64,000 nucleotides of DNA from Paratractidigestivibacter sp963630635 (GTDB lineage: Bacteria; Actinomycetota; Coriobacteriia; Coriobacteriales; Atopobiaceae): contig CAVGOA010000002.1 of the NCBI GenBank assembly GCA_963630635.1, forward strand, positions 62,001 through 126,000. Reading direction: 5' to 3'. The notes beneath the pieces are model-generated. The model made no database searches and had not been told where the DNA came from. It worked only from the letters and a program-made list of their open reading frames with translations. The first letter of the stretch is position 1; every line of letters begins with the position of its first letter. The position numbers were made by a program, and so were the translations under genes. This document shows, in pieces, positions 1 through 9,204 of this stretch.

Positions 1-688
1 AGACGATCTCGAACATCGAGTACATCACATAGACGCAAACCAGCAGGTAAACGACGCTTAGCGTGTAGGTGTCATACAAAGGAACACCTATCTCGGGCAC
101 CGAGATGTCTTTGATCACCAGGTCAAGCACCATGTTGAACACAACCGCGCACGCGGCAACCAGTACCATCACGGGGTCCTTGATCTTAAGAAGCCCGCTT
201 GTCTCCACGCGTTTGACCAGCGCAAAGTAGGCAACAAGGTAAACCAGCAACGTGATGCCAGCGCCCCTTACCGTGGCCTCAAACACGGGCGGCGGCGTTT
301 GCGCAAAAGGAAAGAACGTCGAGAAGACCCGGTCGGCCGCGGACGACAGGTTCTCCAGCGAGTAGGCCATCGAACAGCAAAACACCGAGGTCAAGAGCGG
401 GCAGTCAAAAACAAAGCGTTGGACCGCCACGCCCAAAGCCAGCTCGGTCACAAAAGATAGAACGGCCAACACAAGGGACAGATCGCTTGTAAGGGCGGGA
501 AAAATCGAGAATCCGCCCAGGTAGGACACCACGGCAAAACCCAGTACCGCGATCGCGGCCCCCACCTGCCGCACCATGCTACCCCGGGCGGGCAAGGTAC
601 GCGAGAAGAGCCAGACCGCCACCGCAAACTTAAGGATCGAATACGCCGACAAAAGCGGCGCCTCGTACGTAAGCCCCGTTAGCTCCAT
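1..688 (-). CDS. Membrane sensor kinase of a LytTR-type two-component system (partial, C-terminus beyond window)
   Basis: An open minus-strand frame starts with ATG at 688 and runs off the window edge, so about 229 residues are visible. They form at least five or six hydrophobic segments separated by short loops, the usual N-terminal membrane sensor of GHKL-type kinases that partner LytTR regulators. The start codon overlaps the stop of the regulator gene (TAATG), so the two are translationally coupled. The HisKA/HATPase part is not in the window. The kinase call therefore rests on topology and on the neighbouring LytTR gene; an unrelated membrane protein is the alternative. Confidence 0.65.
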   Translation of the reverse strand, partial: MELTGLTYEAPLLSAYSILKFAVAVWLFSRTLPARGSMVRQVGAAIAVLGFAVVSYLGGFSIFPALTSDLSLVLAVLSFVTELALGVAVQRFVFDCPLLTSVFCCSMAYSLENLSSAADRVFSTFFPFAQTPPPVFEATVRGAGITLLVYLVAYFALVKRVETSGLLKIKDPVMVLVAACAVVFNMVLDLVIKDISVPEIGVPLYDTYTLSVVYLLVCVYVMYSMFEIV

Positions 689-1404
689 TAGATGCTCCCG
701 CCCAGAAAGCCCACGATGGTGGCCGTGGCCTCGTGCTTGCGCGACCGGCTAAGGCGCAAAACGGCGCCCGAATAGGTGCGCAGCTCGCCGCCGCGAACCG
801 CACAGATGTGGTTCATGTTGACCAGGCAGCTGTTTGAGATGCGCACAAAGGGACCGCCCGCGACCCCGTTTTCAAAGGCCTTAAGACTGCCGTAGGTCAC
901 CACCGGATCTTGCCCGCCCAGCAGATGGTAGGTCACGTCGTGGCGGTTGACCTCGACATACTCGATGTCGGCCGTGGGCACCACGCGAAGCCCGCCGTCG
1001 CGGGTGTTAATGGCAACCGACGCCCGCGCGCTTCTGCGGACCTTGCGCATGGCCTTGTCCATCCGCATGCGAAAGTCAAAGTAACTCACCGGTTTAACGA
1101 TAAAGTCCAAGGCGTCTACCTCGTAGCCGCGCACGGCGTACTGGGCCAGGTTGGTCACAAAGACCAGCGGAGTCTCCTGGTCATAGGTGCGCATGAGCTG
1201 GGCGGCCTCCATACCGTTGATCCCCGGCATCTGGATATCCATAAAGACCAGGTCAAAGCGACGGTGCGACAACTCAAACTCCATGGCGCTGCTAAAACGC
1301 TCGACGGTAAGGTCAAGGCTCTTCTCGGCGGCGTAGCGGGCTATGAACGCACAGAGGACATCGGCTGCGGCGGTCTCGTCCTCGACGATTGCGATGTGCG
1401 ACAT
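688..1404 (-). CDS. LytTR-family response regulator
   Basis: 238 residues. The first 120 form a receiver domain: acidic pocket (VEDE near residue 7), phospho-acceptor Asp in the FMDIQMPG motif near residue 54, and a switch Lys in FIVKPVS. The C-terminal 100 residues form a LytTR DNA-binding domain (VEVNRHDVTYHL, then FVRISNSCLVN). ATG 1404 is chosen over upstream codons because a strong AGGAGGAG site precedes it. The stop overlaps the start of the membrane kinase, so the kinase is downstream in the same transcript. Two 9-bp direct repeats 21 bp apart upstream (1520-1549) fit LytTR-type binding, and the divergent GH3 gene is a possible target. Confidence 0.9.
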   Translation of the reverse strand: MSHIAIVEDETAAADVLCAFIARYAAEKSLDLTVERFSSAMEFELSHRRFDLVFMDIQMPGINGMEAAQLMRTYDQETPLVFVTNLAQYAVRGYEVDALDFIVKPVSYFDFRMRMDKAMRKVRRSARASVAINTRDGGLRVVPTADIEYVEVNRHDVTYHLLGGQDPVVTYGSLKAFENGVAGGPFVRISNSCLVNMNHICAVRGGELRTYSGAVLRLSRSRKHEATATIVGFLGGSI

Positions 1405-1519
1405 TTCTCCTCCTCTTCCCTGCCCTTGATGGTAGCAGGCGCAGGCGGCGAGAAGGCCGGCGCGGCGGGCGGTCGCGGCCAGGCGCACAGGCAGCGGCGC
1501 TGACGTGCACCGACACGCA

Positions 1520-1549
1520 AACCGTGCGGTGAATTTGACCAACCGTGCG
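1520..1549. promoter_or_regulatory. Candidate LytTR operator: two AACCGTGCG direct repeats
   Basis: AACCGTGCG occurs at 1520-1528 and again at 1541-1549, exactly 21 bp (two helical turns) apart. It sits in the 229-bp gap between the LytTR regulator and the divergent GH3 gene. LytTR domains bind pairs of short direct repeats on one DNA face at about this spacing. That it controls either gene is inference. Confidence 0.45.
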
Positions 1550-1633
1550 AGGGTTGTCCGCGCCTGCGGGCGCGCGGCTTAAATCAAGCCTAAAGGGCGG
1601 GCCAAACCCGCCGGGAAGAGACAGGAGACGCAC

Positions 1634-4156
1634 ATGAGAGACATCACACGCAGGGGCTTTATCGCCACAAGCGCCGTCGCGGCCGGGTTGGCCGGACTGG
1701 CAGGCTGCTCGGGCGGCACCGGCAGCACGTCGGCGTCGAGCGCCGCGGCCGACCCTTTGGCTGCCCCCGCCGCCGACAAGTACCCCATCGAACCCGATAA
1801 AGAGGGCACGCAAGCCAAATGGACCAGCGAAGAGACCCGTGACGGCTGGACCCGCGTTACCAACCCCGACGGCGGCGCCGAGCTGGGCGTCATGGACACC
1901 GCGCGCATCATCCAGGTAGACGGTTACGCATTCCGCGACATGAACGGCGACGGCAAGCTGGACCTTTACGAGGATTGGCGCCAAACCGACGAAGACCGCG
2001 GTCGCGCCCTGGCAAACGAGCTTTCGGCCGACGAGATCATCCCCTTGATGTGGCACAACGGATTAAACGACACCAACACGCCGCTTTCGGATGAGTCCAC
2101 CGCAACCTTGAAAGAAGGTCTGCGCGCCGGCGTCTCGCGCGCCAGCGCCAACAGCGAGAACTACGCCACCGCCATCAACTGGATCAACGCTGTCCAAGAG
2201 TGGTGCGAGAAGAACGACCCGCACGGTATCCCCTACATGAACTCCACCGACCCCTACCAGCTCTACGACATCCCCGACAACCACTGCCTGGTCTCGAGCT
2301 TCGACGCCGAGCTGTGGAAGAAGTCCGGTCACTTCACCGGGCGCGCCTGGCGAGCCACCGGAGCCCGCGTGAACCTGGGCCCGCAGGTCGACATTGGCAC
2401 CAACATCGTCTGGACGCGCCTGGGCGGCTCGATCTGCGAGGACCCGGCGGCTAACCGCGACCTGGCCAAGTTCTTTGGCGGTGGCATGCAGTCTACCTGG
2501 GAAGACGACGACTGTACCAAGGACGGCGGCTGGGGCAAGGACTCTGTGGCCGTCATGCTCAAGCACTACGTTGGCGCCGGCGCCGTCGAGGGCGGCCGCA
2601 ACGACCACAACGATGCGGGCAAGTACGACGTCTTTCCCGGCGAGAACTTCAACGCGCACCTTATTCCCTTCCTGGACGGCGGTCTGCACCTGGATTCGAC
2701 AACCGGCCAGATGGCCGCGGTTATGCCCAACTACGGCATCGCCTATACCGACGACGAGTCGCTGGGCCCCATCTGGGGCGGCGCCTACAACAAGCGTAAC
2801 CTTGGCATCCTTCGAAACGCCGGTTGGGACGGCATGATCACCACCGACTGGCAGATTCTTCGCGCCACCGATTACGGCAACCGTGCCCACGGCGTGCAGG
2901 ACTTGACCGAGGCCGAGCGCTTTGACAAGCTGCTCGAGGCCACTGTCGACCAGGTTGGCGGCGACTGGGCGCCCGAGATTGGCCTTGAGGGCTACAAGCT
3001 CTACGAGAAGGACCACGGCACCGACGAGGCGCTGGCCCGCGTGCGCGACTCGGCGCGTCGCATCTTCACCGTCATGAACCAGGTGCAGCTCTTTGACAAT
3101 CCTTACTCCGACCGCAGCTATGCCAAGGAGGTTCTCGCCGACGAAGCCGCGATCGAGTTTGGCCAGGAGTGCTCCAACAAATCCATCGTCATGCTCAAAA
3201 ACGCCGGCAACGTCATCTCTAAGGCAGGCATCACCGGAAAACCCAAGTGCTACATCCCGCAGATGTTCACCGCGGCAAGCATGTTTGGCGGCGGAACCGC
3301 GGGCTTCTCGCTTGCAGTTGACGAGACAATCGCCAACGAGCTGTTTGACGTTGTGACCGACACGATTGGCGAGCCCACCGGCAAAGCCTCTGGCGGCATT
3401 GGGCCCAACGCGTCGGCCGAGGTGTCAAGCGACCCCGTCTATCAGGCAAGCGACTGTGTGCGTGCAAACGCCCAACAACTGGCCGACTGCCAATACGCCG
3501 TTGTTCTCATCGCCTCGCCCGACACCGGCGCCGGCGAGGGCGGCGGCGGGATGTTTGGGGCGTCTACCGAGGATGTTCCCGAGGACCAGAAGTACCTGCC
3601 TATCTCGCTGCAGTACCGCCCCTACACCGCAGACACGGCCCGCGACCCATCGCTTGCCGGCGACGTGGTTGACGGCGTGAAGGAAAACCGCAGCTACAAG
3701 GGCCGCAGCATCACCGCCTCTAACGAGAGCGACCTTGATTTGGTGCTCAACACCCGCGCGGCCCTGCCCGAGGGAGCGAAGCTCATCGTCATCGTCGAGG
3801 CCACCAACAATGCCCAGTGCTTTCACGAGTTCGAGGCCGCAGCCGACGTCATCTTCTGGTCGTGGGCCAGCTCGGGCCGTGCCTTTGGCCCTGCTTACGG
3901 CCGCATCCTTAAGGGCGAGGTCGAGCCGAGCGCCCTTCTCCCCTGCCAGATGCCCAAGGACATGGCCGAGGTCGAGGCCCAGCTTGAGGACGTGCCTCGC
4001 GACGTCACGTGCTACACCGACTCGGCGGGCAACGTCTACGACTTTGGCTTTGGCCTTAACTGGTCGGGCGTCATCGAGGACGAGCGCACCAAGCAGTACA
4101 AGGTCGCGCCGCTGACACAGCCCGAGACCGAGATCAAGCCGGGCGAGTGGAAGTAG
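1634..4156 (+). CDS. Glycoside hydrolase family 3 (beta-glucosidase-type), Tat-exported lipoprotein
   Basis: 840 residues. The N-terminus has a twin-arginine motif (TRRGF) and a lipobox (LAGC near residue 25), so it should be exported folded and lipid-anchored outside the membrane. A low-complexity linker is followed by an EF-hand-like loop (DMNGDGKLDLYEDW, near residue 100) that is common in gut GH3 enzymes. The family-3 TIM barrel includes KHYVGAG and the nucleophile motif GMITTDW, with Asp405 as the predicted nucleophile. The C-terminal half fits the alpha/beta sandwich domain. It likely releases sugars from beta-glucosides or plant oligosaccharides; the substrate cannot be read from sequence. 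A good ribosome site (aggaga) precedes the ATG. Stop at 4154, followed by a terminator. Confidence 0.9.
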   Translation: MRDITRRGFIATSAVAAGLAGLAGCSGGTGSTSASSAAADPLAAPAADKYPIEPDKEGTQAKWTSEETRDGWTRVTNPDGGAELGVMDTARIIQVDGYAFRDMNGDGKLDLYEDWRQTDEDRGRALANELSADEIIPLMWHNGLNDTNTPLSDESTATLKEGLRAGVSRASANSENYATAINWINAVQEWCEKNDPHGIPYMNSTDPYQLYDIPDNHCLVSSFDAELWKKSGHFTGRAWRATGARVNLGPQVDIGTNIVWTRLGGSICEDPAANRDLAKFFGGGMQSTWEDDDCTKDGGWGKDSVAVMLKHYVGAGAVEGGRNDHNDAGKYDVFPGENFNAHLIPFLDGGLHLDSTTGQMAAVMPNYGIAYTDDESLGPIWGGAYNKRNLGILRNAGWDGMITTDWQILRATDYGNRAHGVQDLTEAERFDKLLEATVDQVGGDWAPEIGLEGYKLYEKDHGTDEALARVRDSARRIFTVMNQVQLFDNPYSDRSYAKEVLADEAAIEFGQECSNKSIVMLKNAGNVISKAGITGKPKCYIPQMFTAASMFGGGTAGFSLAVDETIANELFDVVTDTIGEPTGKASGGIGPNASAEVSSDPVYQASDCVRANAQQLADCQYAVVLIASPDTGAGEGGGGMFGASTEDVPEDQKYLPISLQYRPYTADTARDPSLAGDVVDGVKENRSYKGRSITASNESDLDLVLNTRAALPEGAKLIVIVEATNNAQCFHEFEAAADVIFWSWASSGRAFGPAYGRILKGEVEPSALLPCQMPKDMAEVEAQLEDVPRDVTCYTDSAGNVYDFGFGLNWSGVIEDERTKQYKVAPLTQPETEIKPGEWK

Positions 4157-4217
4157 ACCTTCGGCTTTGAACGGCCACCGGCTCGTTTAACGACTAGCGA
4201 ATCCCCCTTCACGTGCG

Positions 4218-4252
4218 ACGCCCCCGACTCTTCCCCGGGGGCGTTGCTTTTT
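4218..4252 (+). terminator. Rho-independent terminator after the GH3 gene
   Basis: An 8-bp perfect stem (ACGCCCCC at 4218-4225 with GGGGGCGT at 4237-4244) has an 11-nt loop and is followed by TGCTTTTTG. It lies 60 bp after the GH3 stop. Confidence 0.75.
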
Positions 4253-4292
4253 GCCGCGCCTCTCGCGTCGCAGTTTTCAGGTTGTTTTTAGG

Positions 4293-4331
4293 CCCCGCGG
4301 CCCAGGCAGCAACGCGCCTTGGGCCGCGGGG
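4293..4331. terminator. Second GC-rich inverted repeat in the same gap
   Basis: CCCCGCGGCCCA at 4293-4304 pairs perfectly with 4320-4331 (12 bp). It is followed by TTCTTCTCGCC rather than a clean U tract. A further CGAGAAG/CTTCTCG inverted pair lies at about 4391-4420. The gap 4157-4446 holds no gene. Termination or mRNA stabilisation are both possible. Confidence 0.4.
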
Positions 4332-4446
4332 TTCTTCTCGCCAACCGGGGCTTTCTCGACAATCGAAACAGAAAGAGAAGAGGCGGCGGCGAGAAGTGCC
4401 AGCCGGTCTTCTCGCAAACGTAAAGCGCGATCGAGAGGAGCCCGTC

Positions 4447-5292
4447 ATGAAGAAGAGAATCGTGTCCCTGCTTACCTGCGGCCTGTGCGCACTGGCGATG
4501 TGCCTGGCGATCGTTGGCTGCTCGGGTGGCGGCAGCGGCGGCGGTACGACGGCGAAGGGCGCCAACATGGTGGGCTATTGGGAGCTCACCGGCGGCAAGG
4601 CCGACGGCGAAGAGCTGACCGAAGACGACATCAAGCTCATGGACGAGCTGGGCCTCAACTTCATTTTGCACCTGGCAGACGACGGCTCGGCCACGTTGGA
4701 CCTCTTTGGCGCCGTCGAGGACCTGACCTGGGACAAGGCGGGCGCCACCTTGAGCTACGAGGGCGAGAAGGGCACGCTTGAGCTTTCGGGCGACACCTTG
4801 ACCTTCACGGCCGACGGCTTCTCGTACATCTTTAAGAAGGGCGACGACTCCCTGGCCGACAAGATCGAGGCCGACCGCAAGGCGCAGGAGACCATCGACG
4901 AGGGCGAAGGCATCACCGACGGCACCGACTCGGGCGCCGTTAGCACCCCCATCGACCCGGCCGTCAACATCGCCGACGACGGCTACGTGACGATGGACGC
5001 CACGGCCAAGGCAACGGATGATTGGGGGCAGGCGGGCATCACGCTGGCCATCACCAACAACAGCGACAAGAAGCTGGGCATCTACGCGCCCGACGGCTCG
5101 ACCGCTGTGGACAACGTCATGCAGGACTGCTTCTTTGTCACGACCGTTTTACCGGGCGCCAGCGCCAACGAGTTTCTGGCCTTTACCGACCTCACTTCCG
5201 TCGACGACCTAAAGAACATCCAGCTTGAGCTGCTTGTCTACGACGTCGACACCTACGAGGACCTCAACACCTACACCGTCACGATCCCGTAA
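4447..5292 (+). CDS. Putative lipoprotein of unknown function
   Basis: 281 residues with a lipoprotein leader (MKKR, hydrophobic core, IVGCSGG lipobox near Cys22) and a Gly/Ser-rich linker. The middle part resembles a small beta domain that measures content against a 'model' line (GYWELTGGKADGEEL). The C-terminal 100 residues look like an immunoglobulin-like domain, with alternating strands ending in YTVTIP, as in many actinobacterial and firmicute DUF-type surface lipoproteins. No catalytic motif is visible. ATG 4447 is chosen because GAGAGGAG precedes it and the leader starts there. A 10-bp GC hairpin and a 72-bp palindrome follow the stop. Confidence 0.75.
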   Translation: MKKRIVSLLTCGLCALAMCLAIVGCSGGGSGGGTTAKGANMVGYWELTGGKADGEELTEDDIKLMDELGLNFILHLADDGSATLDLFGAVEDLTWDKAGATLSYEGEKGTLELSGDTLTFTADGFSYIFKKGDDSLADKIEADRKAQETIDEGEGITDGTDSGAVSTPIDPAVNIADDGYVTMDATAKATDDWGQAGITLAITNNSDKKLGIYAPDGSTAVDNVMQDCFFVTTVLPGASANEFLAFTDLTSVDDLKNIQLELLVYDVDTYEDLNTYTVTIP

Positions 5293-5312
5293 CGGCCCGC
5301 AGCCCGCAGCCC

Positions 5313-5340
5313 GCGGCCGGGGCGCGACTCCCCCGGCCGC
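5313..5340. terminator. GC-rich 10-bp hairpin after the lipoprotein gene
   Basis: GCGGCCGGGG (5313-5322) and CCCCGGCCGC (5331-5340) form a perfect 10-bp stem with an 8-nt loop, 20 bp past the stop. There is no U tract. Confidence 0.4.
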
Positions 5341-5346
5341 CCCCTT

Positions 5347-5418
5347 CGATGACGGGACCTAAATCGCAGATAAAGCGCTTCAATTGAGTGAGAATCTGCG
5401 ATTTAGGTCCCGCCATCG
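5347..5418. repeat. 72-bp palindromic repeat, family E copy 1
   Basis: Two 25-nt arms (5347-5371 and 5394-5418, one mismatch) flank a 22-nt loop containing AAAGCGCTTC. The core is GGGACCTAAATCGCAGAT. It lies between convergent genes (lipoprotein and tatA). Three more copies of the same length occur at 16494, 19265 and 20144. Confidence 0.9.
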
Positions 5419-5425
5419 TGGGGCG

Positions 5426-5644
5426 TTACTCGGCGTCGGCGTCGGCGTCGTCGGGGTCGGCGGGGACTTCTTGGGCGGGCGCGGCGGCGGGCTCGACTTC
5501 CTCGTCGGTCTCCATGCCCTCACGGAAGTTCTTGACCGTCTTGCCTACGGCGCTTCCAAGCTTGGGAAGATTCTTCGGGCCAAACAGAACAAGGGCGACC
5601 GCCAGGATAACGATCAGCTCGGGAGCACCAAGACCTAAAACCAT
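5426..5644 (-). CDS. tatA: Sec-independent translocase subunit TatA/E-type
   Basis: 72 residues: one N-terminal membrane helix (LGAPELIVILAVALVLFGP), the FGPKNLPKLG hinge of TatA/E proteins, a short amphipathic helix (GKTVKNFREGM) and an acidic Ala/Pro/Asp tail. ATG 5644 is chosen over the upstream TTG because GGAGG lies 5 nt before it. TatA forms the channel for folded twin-arginine substrates, such as the GH3 lipoprotein in this window. No tatC is present here. Its 3' end abuts family E copy 1. Confidence 0.9.
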   Translation of the reverse strand: MVLGLGAPELIVILAVALVLFGPKNLPKLGSAVGKTVKNFREGMETDEEVEPAAAPAQEVPADPDDADADAE

Positions 5645-5773
5645 ACGAGCCTCCAAAACACGATTTGCCCGGCCTCTCTCGCCGGGCTTCTCGCTTATCG
5701 TAGGGCTCGCCGCGCGATAGGTAAAATACTTCTTTTAGTGGTGTTCCATATAAGATTTGTATGTCATGCGACC

Positions 5774-6196
5774 CTACCCCCGCCTCGCGGCCTCGAGCCG
5801 CCGCAAGGCTTCCTCGACCTTGCCGATGGCCTCATGCACGCGATCGGCCGCGTCGCTCATGTCCTTTTGGACCATGATGTCGGCCAGGGGGTTGTCAAAG
5901 GCGATGTCGAAGACCGCATTGATGCTCGAGACGTTGGCGTTGAGATGAGCCAGCTCGCGGACGTCGGCCAACTCTGACGAGAAGGTCATGATCTCTTGGC
6001 GCGCAGTCGCCAGCGCATGATTGGCGTCGCCCAGGCGTGAGTGCTTGACCACGCTGGTAATCAAGCCGCCGCCCAGGATGTCGACAATACCCCAGCGCTG
6101 CGCAGAATCCAGCGAGTCGGCCGCGTCATTTAGGGCGTGCAAAGCTCGCTGACCTGCGGCGATAGCCTCGTCGATCTCTTTGTTCCTGTCGTACAT
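5774..6196 (-). CDS. Conserved-looking hypothetical helical protein
   Basis: 140 residues, cytoplasmic, no signal or membrane segment. The sequence is helical throughout (Ala, Glu and Asp rich, e.g. IDEAIAAGQRALHALNDAADSL), with one glycine patch (DILGGGLITS) around residue 40. The 3' half could form a coiled coil (AADRVHEAIGKVEEALRRLE). ATG 6196 is chosen because GGGGAGA precedes it. I do not recognise the family with confidence. It stands alone between tatA and the divergent phosphofructokinase gene. Confidence 0.7.
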   Translation of the reverse strand: MYDRNKEIDEAIAAGQRALHALNDAADSLDSAQRWGIVDILGGGLITSVVKHSRLGDANHALATARQEIMTFSSELADVRELAHLNANVSSINAVFDIAFDNPLADIMVQKDMSDAADRVHEAIGKVEEALRRLEAARRG

Positions 6197-6461
6197 GGGC
6201 TCTCCCCTGCTTTGCCGGGTCTGGAAGGTCTTCTCAGTATAAAGGGCGCCGAGAAAAGCGGGTCGCGCGCCGTCAAAGGGGCCCGCCAAAACGTGCCGGC
6301 TGCCGCGCGTCGCCATCCAAAACCGGCCGGTAACCCTTCTTTTACATCACTGGTTGGAAAACAGGGGTGAACTCGGGGCGCGATGGGGCGATAATGGCGA
6401 AGTTGCACGCAATCGCGGCCGCGCGCACCAGGCGCTCGGCAGACAAAGGAGGGGACGTCCT

Positions 6462-7541
6462 ATGCTCAGAATCGGATTGCTTACCAGCGGCGGAGACTGC
6501 CAGGCCTTGAACGCCACCATGCGCGGCATCGTCAAGACCATCCTGCACAACTCCAAGGAAAAGGTCGAGATCTACGGCTTCGAGGACGGCTACCAGGGCC
6601 TCATTTACGGCCGCTACCGCGAGCTGACTGGCCGCGACTTCTCGGGCATCCTCACCAAGGGCGGCACCATCCTGGGCACCTCGCGCACCCCCTTCAAGCT
6701 GCTGGACACCCCCGAGGCAGACGGCGTCGAGAAGGTCCCCGCCATGATCGACACCTATAAGAAGCTCAAGCTCGATTGCCTGTTTATGCTGGGCGGCAAC
6801 GGCTCGACCAAGACGGCAAACCGCCTGCGCGAAGAAGGTCTGAACATCATCGCCCTGCCCAAGACCATCGACAACGACACCTACGGCACCGACATGACCT
6901 TTGGCTTCACGAGCGCCATCGACGTCGCCACCCGCTGCATCGACGACATCCACACCACGGCCTCTAGCCACGGCCGCGTCTTTGTTATCGAGATCATGGG
7001 CCACAAGGTGGGCTGGATTCCCCTGTACGCAGGCGTTGCCGGCGGTGCCGACGTTATCTTGATCCCCGAGATTCCCTACGACATGGACAACGTCGTCAAG
7101 GCCATCGAAGAGCGCGACAAGAACGGCGGCCGCTTCTCGGTGGTCGTCGTGGCCGAGGGCGCCATCTCTAAGGAAGAGGCGGCCATGAAGAAGAAGGCCT
7201 ACAAGGCCAAGGTCGCCGCCCGCGTCAAGCCTTCCGTGGCCTACGACATCGCAGAAGAAATCGCCGCCCGCACCGGCCGCGAGATCCGCGTGGCCGTCCC
7301 CGGCCACACCCAGCGCGGCGGCGCGCCGGACGCCCAGGACCGCATCTTTGCCACCCAGTGCGGCGTCGAGGCCGCCCGCGGCTGCCTTGAGGGCCAGTAC
7401 GGCTACATGATCGCGCAGAAGAACGGCCAGATGGTCCGCGTTCCGCTTGAGGACGTGGCCGGCAAGCTCAAGTACGTCGACCCCAACAGCGACCTGGTAC
7501 GCGAGGCCAAGCTTTTGGGCATCAGCTTCGGCGACGAGTAA
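6462..7541 (+). CDS. pfkA: 6-phosphofructokinase (phosphoryl donor uncertain)
   Basis: 359 residues. It converts fructose 6-phosphate to fructose 1,6-bisphosphate in glycolysis. Motifs in order: nucleotide/PPi loop (TSGGDCQALNATMRG, near residue 8), GGTILGTSRTPF, LGGNGSTKTA near residue 105, catalytic PKTIDNDTYGTD near residue 127, and GRE and MGHKVGW further on. ATP-dependent enzymes usually have GGDGS with PGTIDND, and PPi-dependent enzymes usually have GGDDT with PKTIDND; this protein mixes the two. ATG 6462 follows AAAGGAGGGG. The mgtC-like gene starts 15 bp after the stop, so they may be co-transcribed. Confidence 0.93.
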   Translation: MLRIGLLTSGGDCQALNATMRGIVKTILHNSKEKVEIYGFEDGYQGLIYGRYRELTGRDFSGILTKGGTILGTSRTPFKLLDTPEADGVEKVPAMIDTYKKLKLDCLFMLGGNGSTKTANRLREEGLNIIALPKTIDNDTYGTDMTFGFTSAIDVATRCIDDIHTTASSHGRVFVIEIMGHKVGWIPLYAGVAGGADVILIPEIPYDMDNVVKAIEERDKNGGRFSVVVVAEGAISKEEAAMKKKAYKAKVAARVKPSVAYDIAEEIAARTGREIRVAVPGHTQRGGAPDAQDRIFATQCGVEAARGCLEGQYGYMIAQKNGQMVRVPLEDVAGKLKYVDPNSDLVREAKLLGISFGDE

Positions 7542-7556
7542 GCGCAAAGGCCCGCG

Positions 7557-8264
7557 ATGCTCTCGGAGTGGTTCACAAGTTTCTGCAACGCGGTTGCGGC
7601 CTGGGACAGCCAGGCCATCTTCCTGCGGCTTCTTCTCGCCACCTTGGTGGGCGTCGTCATTGGCCTTGACCGCGAGTACCGCAACAAGGGCGCCGGAATC
7701 AAGACCCACGTGCTGGTGTGCCTGGGCTCGGCCATGACCATGATCGTGGCCGAGTACGTGGCCATGACCTTCCCCGAGGCCCGCGGCGACGTCAATCGCA
7801 TTGGCGCGCAGGTGGTCTCGGGCGTGGGCTTCTTGGGCGTGGGCACGATCATCGTCACCCACCGCAACGAGGTTCGCGGCTTGACGACGGCGGCCGGCCT
7901 TTGGGCCTGCGCCTGCATAGGCCTAGCCGTGGGTATTGGCTTTGTCGAGGCGGCGCTGATCGCCATGCTCTTTGTGGTGCTCACGTTTTGGGCGCTGCGC
8001 GGCCTGGACAAGTGGTTGCACGACAACGCGAAGACCTTCGACTTGTACGTCGAGCTGGAAAGCCACGGAGACGTGAAGGAGCTTTTGAAAAAGCTGCACG
8101 CCTGGGAGTGCGAGTACTCGGATTTCTCGCTGACCAAGGGGCTTTCTGGCACGCAGAACTGCGCCGTCACGGTGACCATCACGCTGCGCCAGCCGGGCCG
8201 CAAGCAGGCCTTTATTGACGCGATTCAGCTGTTGGACTTTGTGAGTTACTGCGACGAGCTTTAG
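7557..8264 (+). CDS. MgtC/SapB family membrane protein
   Basis: 235 residues. Four or five membrane segments lie in the first 145 residues, including the family signature GLDREYRNKGAGIKTHVLV and a GAQVVSGVGFLGVGTI segment. A cytoplasmic C-terminal domain of about 85 residues follows. MgtC-type proteins are linked to growth at low magnesium and to membrane-energy control; the transport role is unproven in the family. ATG 7557 follows AAAGG, 15 bp after pfkA. The N gap begins 24 bp after the stop. Confidence 0.88.
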   Translation: MLSEWFTSFCNAVAAWDSQAIFLRLLLATLVGVVIGLDREYRNKGAGIKTHVLVCLGSAMTMIVAEYVAMTFPEARGDVNRIGAQVVSGVGFLGVGTIIVTHRNEVRGLTTAAGLWACACIGLAVGIGFVEAALIAMLFVVLTFWALRGLDKWLHDNAKTFDLYVELESHGDVKELLKKLHAWECEYSDFSLTKGLSGTQNCAVTVTITLRQPGRKQAFIDAIQLLDFVSYCDEL

Positions 8265-8287
8265 GACGTTGGCCGGGCGCGGGTTGG

Positions 8288-9204
8288 NNNNNNNNNNNNN
8301 NNNNNNNNNNNNNNNNNNNNNNNNNNNNNNNNNNNNNNNNNNNNNNNNNNNNNNNNNNNNNNNNNNNNNNNNNNNNNNNNNNNNNNNNNNNNNNNNNNNN
8401 NNNNNNNNNNNNNNNNNNNNNNNNNNNNNNNNNNNNNNNNNNNNNNNNNNNNNNNNNNNNNNNNNNNNNNNNNNNNNNNNNNNNNNNNNNNNNNNNNNNN
8501 NNNNNNNNNNNNNNNNNNNNNNNNNNNNNNNNNNNNNNNNNNNNNNNNNNNNNNNNNNNNNNNNNNNNNNNNNNNNNNNNNNNNNNNNNNNNNNNNNNNN
8601 NNNNNNNNNNNNNNNNNNNNNNNNNNNNNNNNNNNNNNNNNNNNNNNNNNNNNNNNNNNNNNNNNNNNNNNNNNNNNNNNNNNNNNNNNNNNNNNNNNNN
8701 NNNNNNNNNNNNNNNNNNNNNNNNNNNNNNNNNNNNNNNNNNNNNNNNNNNNNNNNNNNNNNNNNNNNNNNNNNNNNNNNNNNNNNNNNNNNNNNNNNNN
8801 NNNNNNNNNNNNNNNNNNNNNNNNNNNNNNNNNNNNNNNNNNNNNNNNNNNNNNNNNNNNNNNNNNNNNNNNNNNNNNNNNNNNNNNNNNNNNNNNNNNN
8901 NNNNNNNNNNNNNNNNNNNNNNNNNNNNNNNNNNNNNNNNNNNNNNNNNNNNNNNNNNNNNNNNNNNNNNNNNNNNNNNNNNNNNNNNNNNNNNNNNNNN
9001 NNNNNNNNNNNNNNNNNNNNNNNNNNNNNNNNNNNNNNNNNNNNNNNNNNNNNNNNNNNNNNNNNNNNNNNNNNNNNNNNNNNNNNNNNNNNNNNNNNNN
9101 NNNNNNNNNNNNNNNNNNNNNNNNNNNNNNNNNNNNNNNNNNNNNNNNNNNNNNNNNNNNNNNNNNNNNNNNNNNNNNNNNNNNNNNNNNNNNNNNNNNN
9201 NNNN
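8288..9204. other. Assembly gap (run of N, 917 bp)
   Basis: No sequence is available. At least the 5' part of the gene ending at 9464 must lie here. Confidence 1.
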
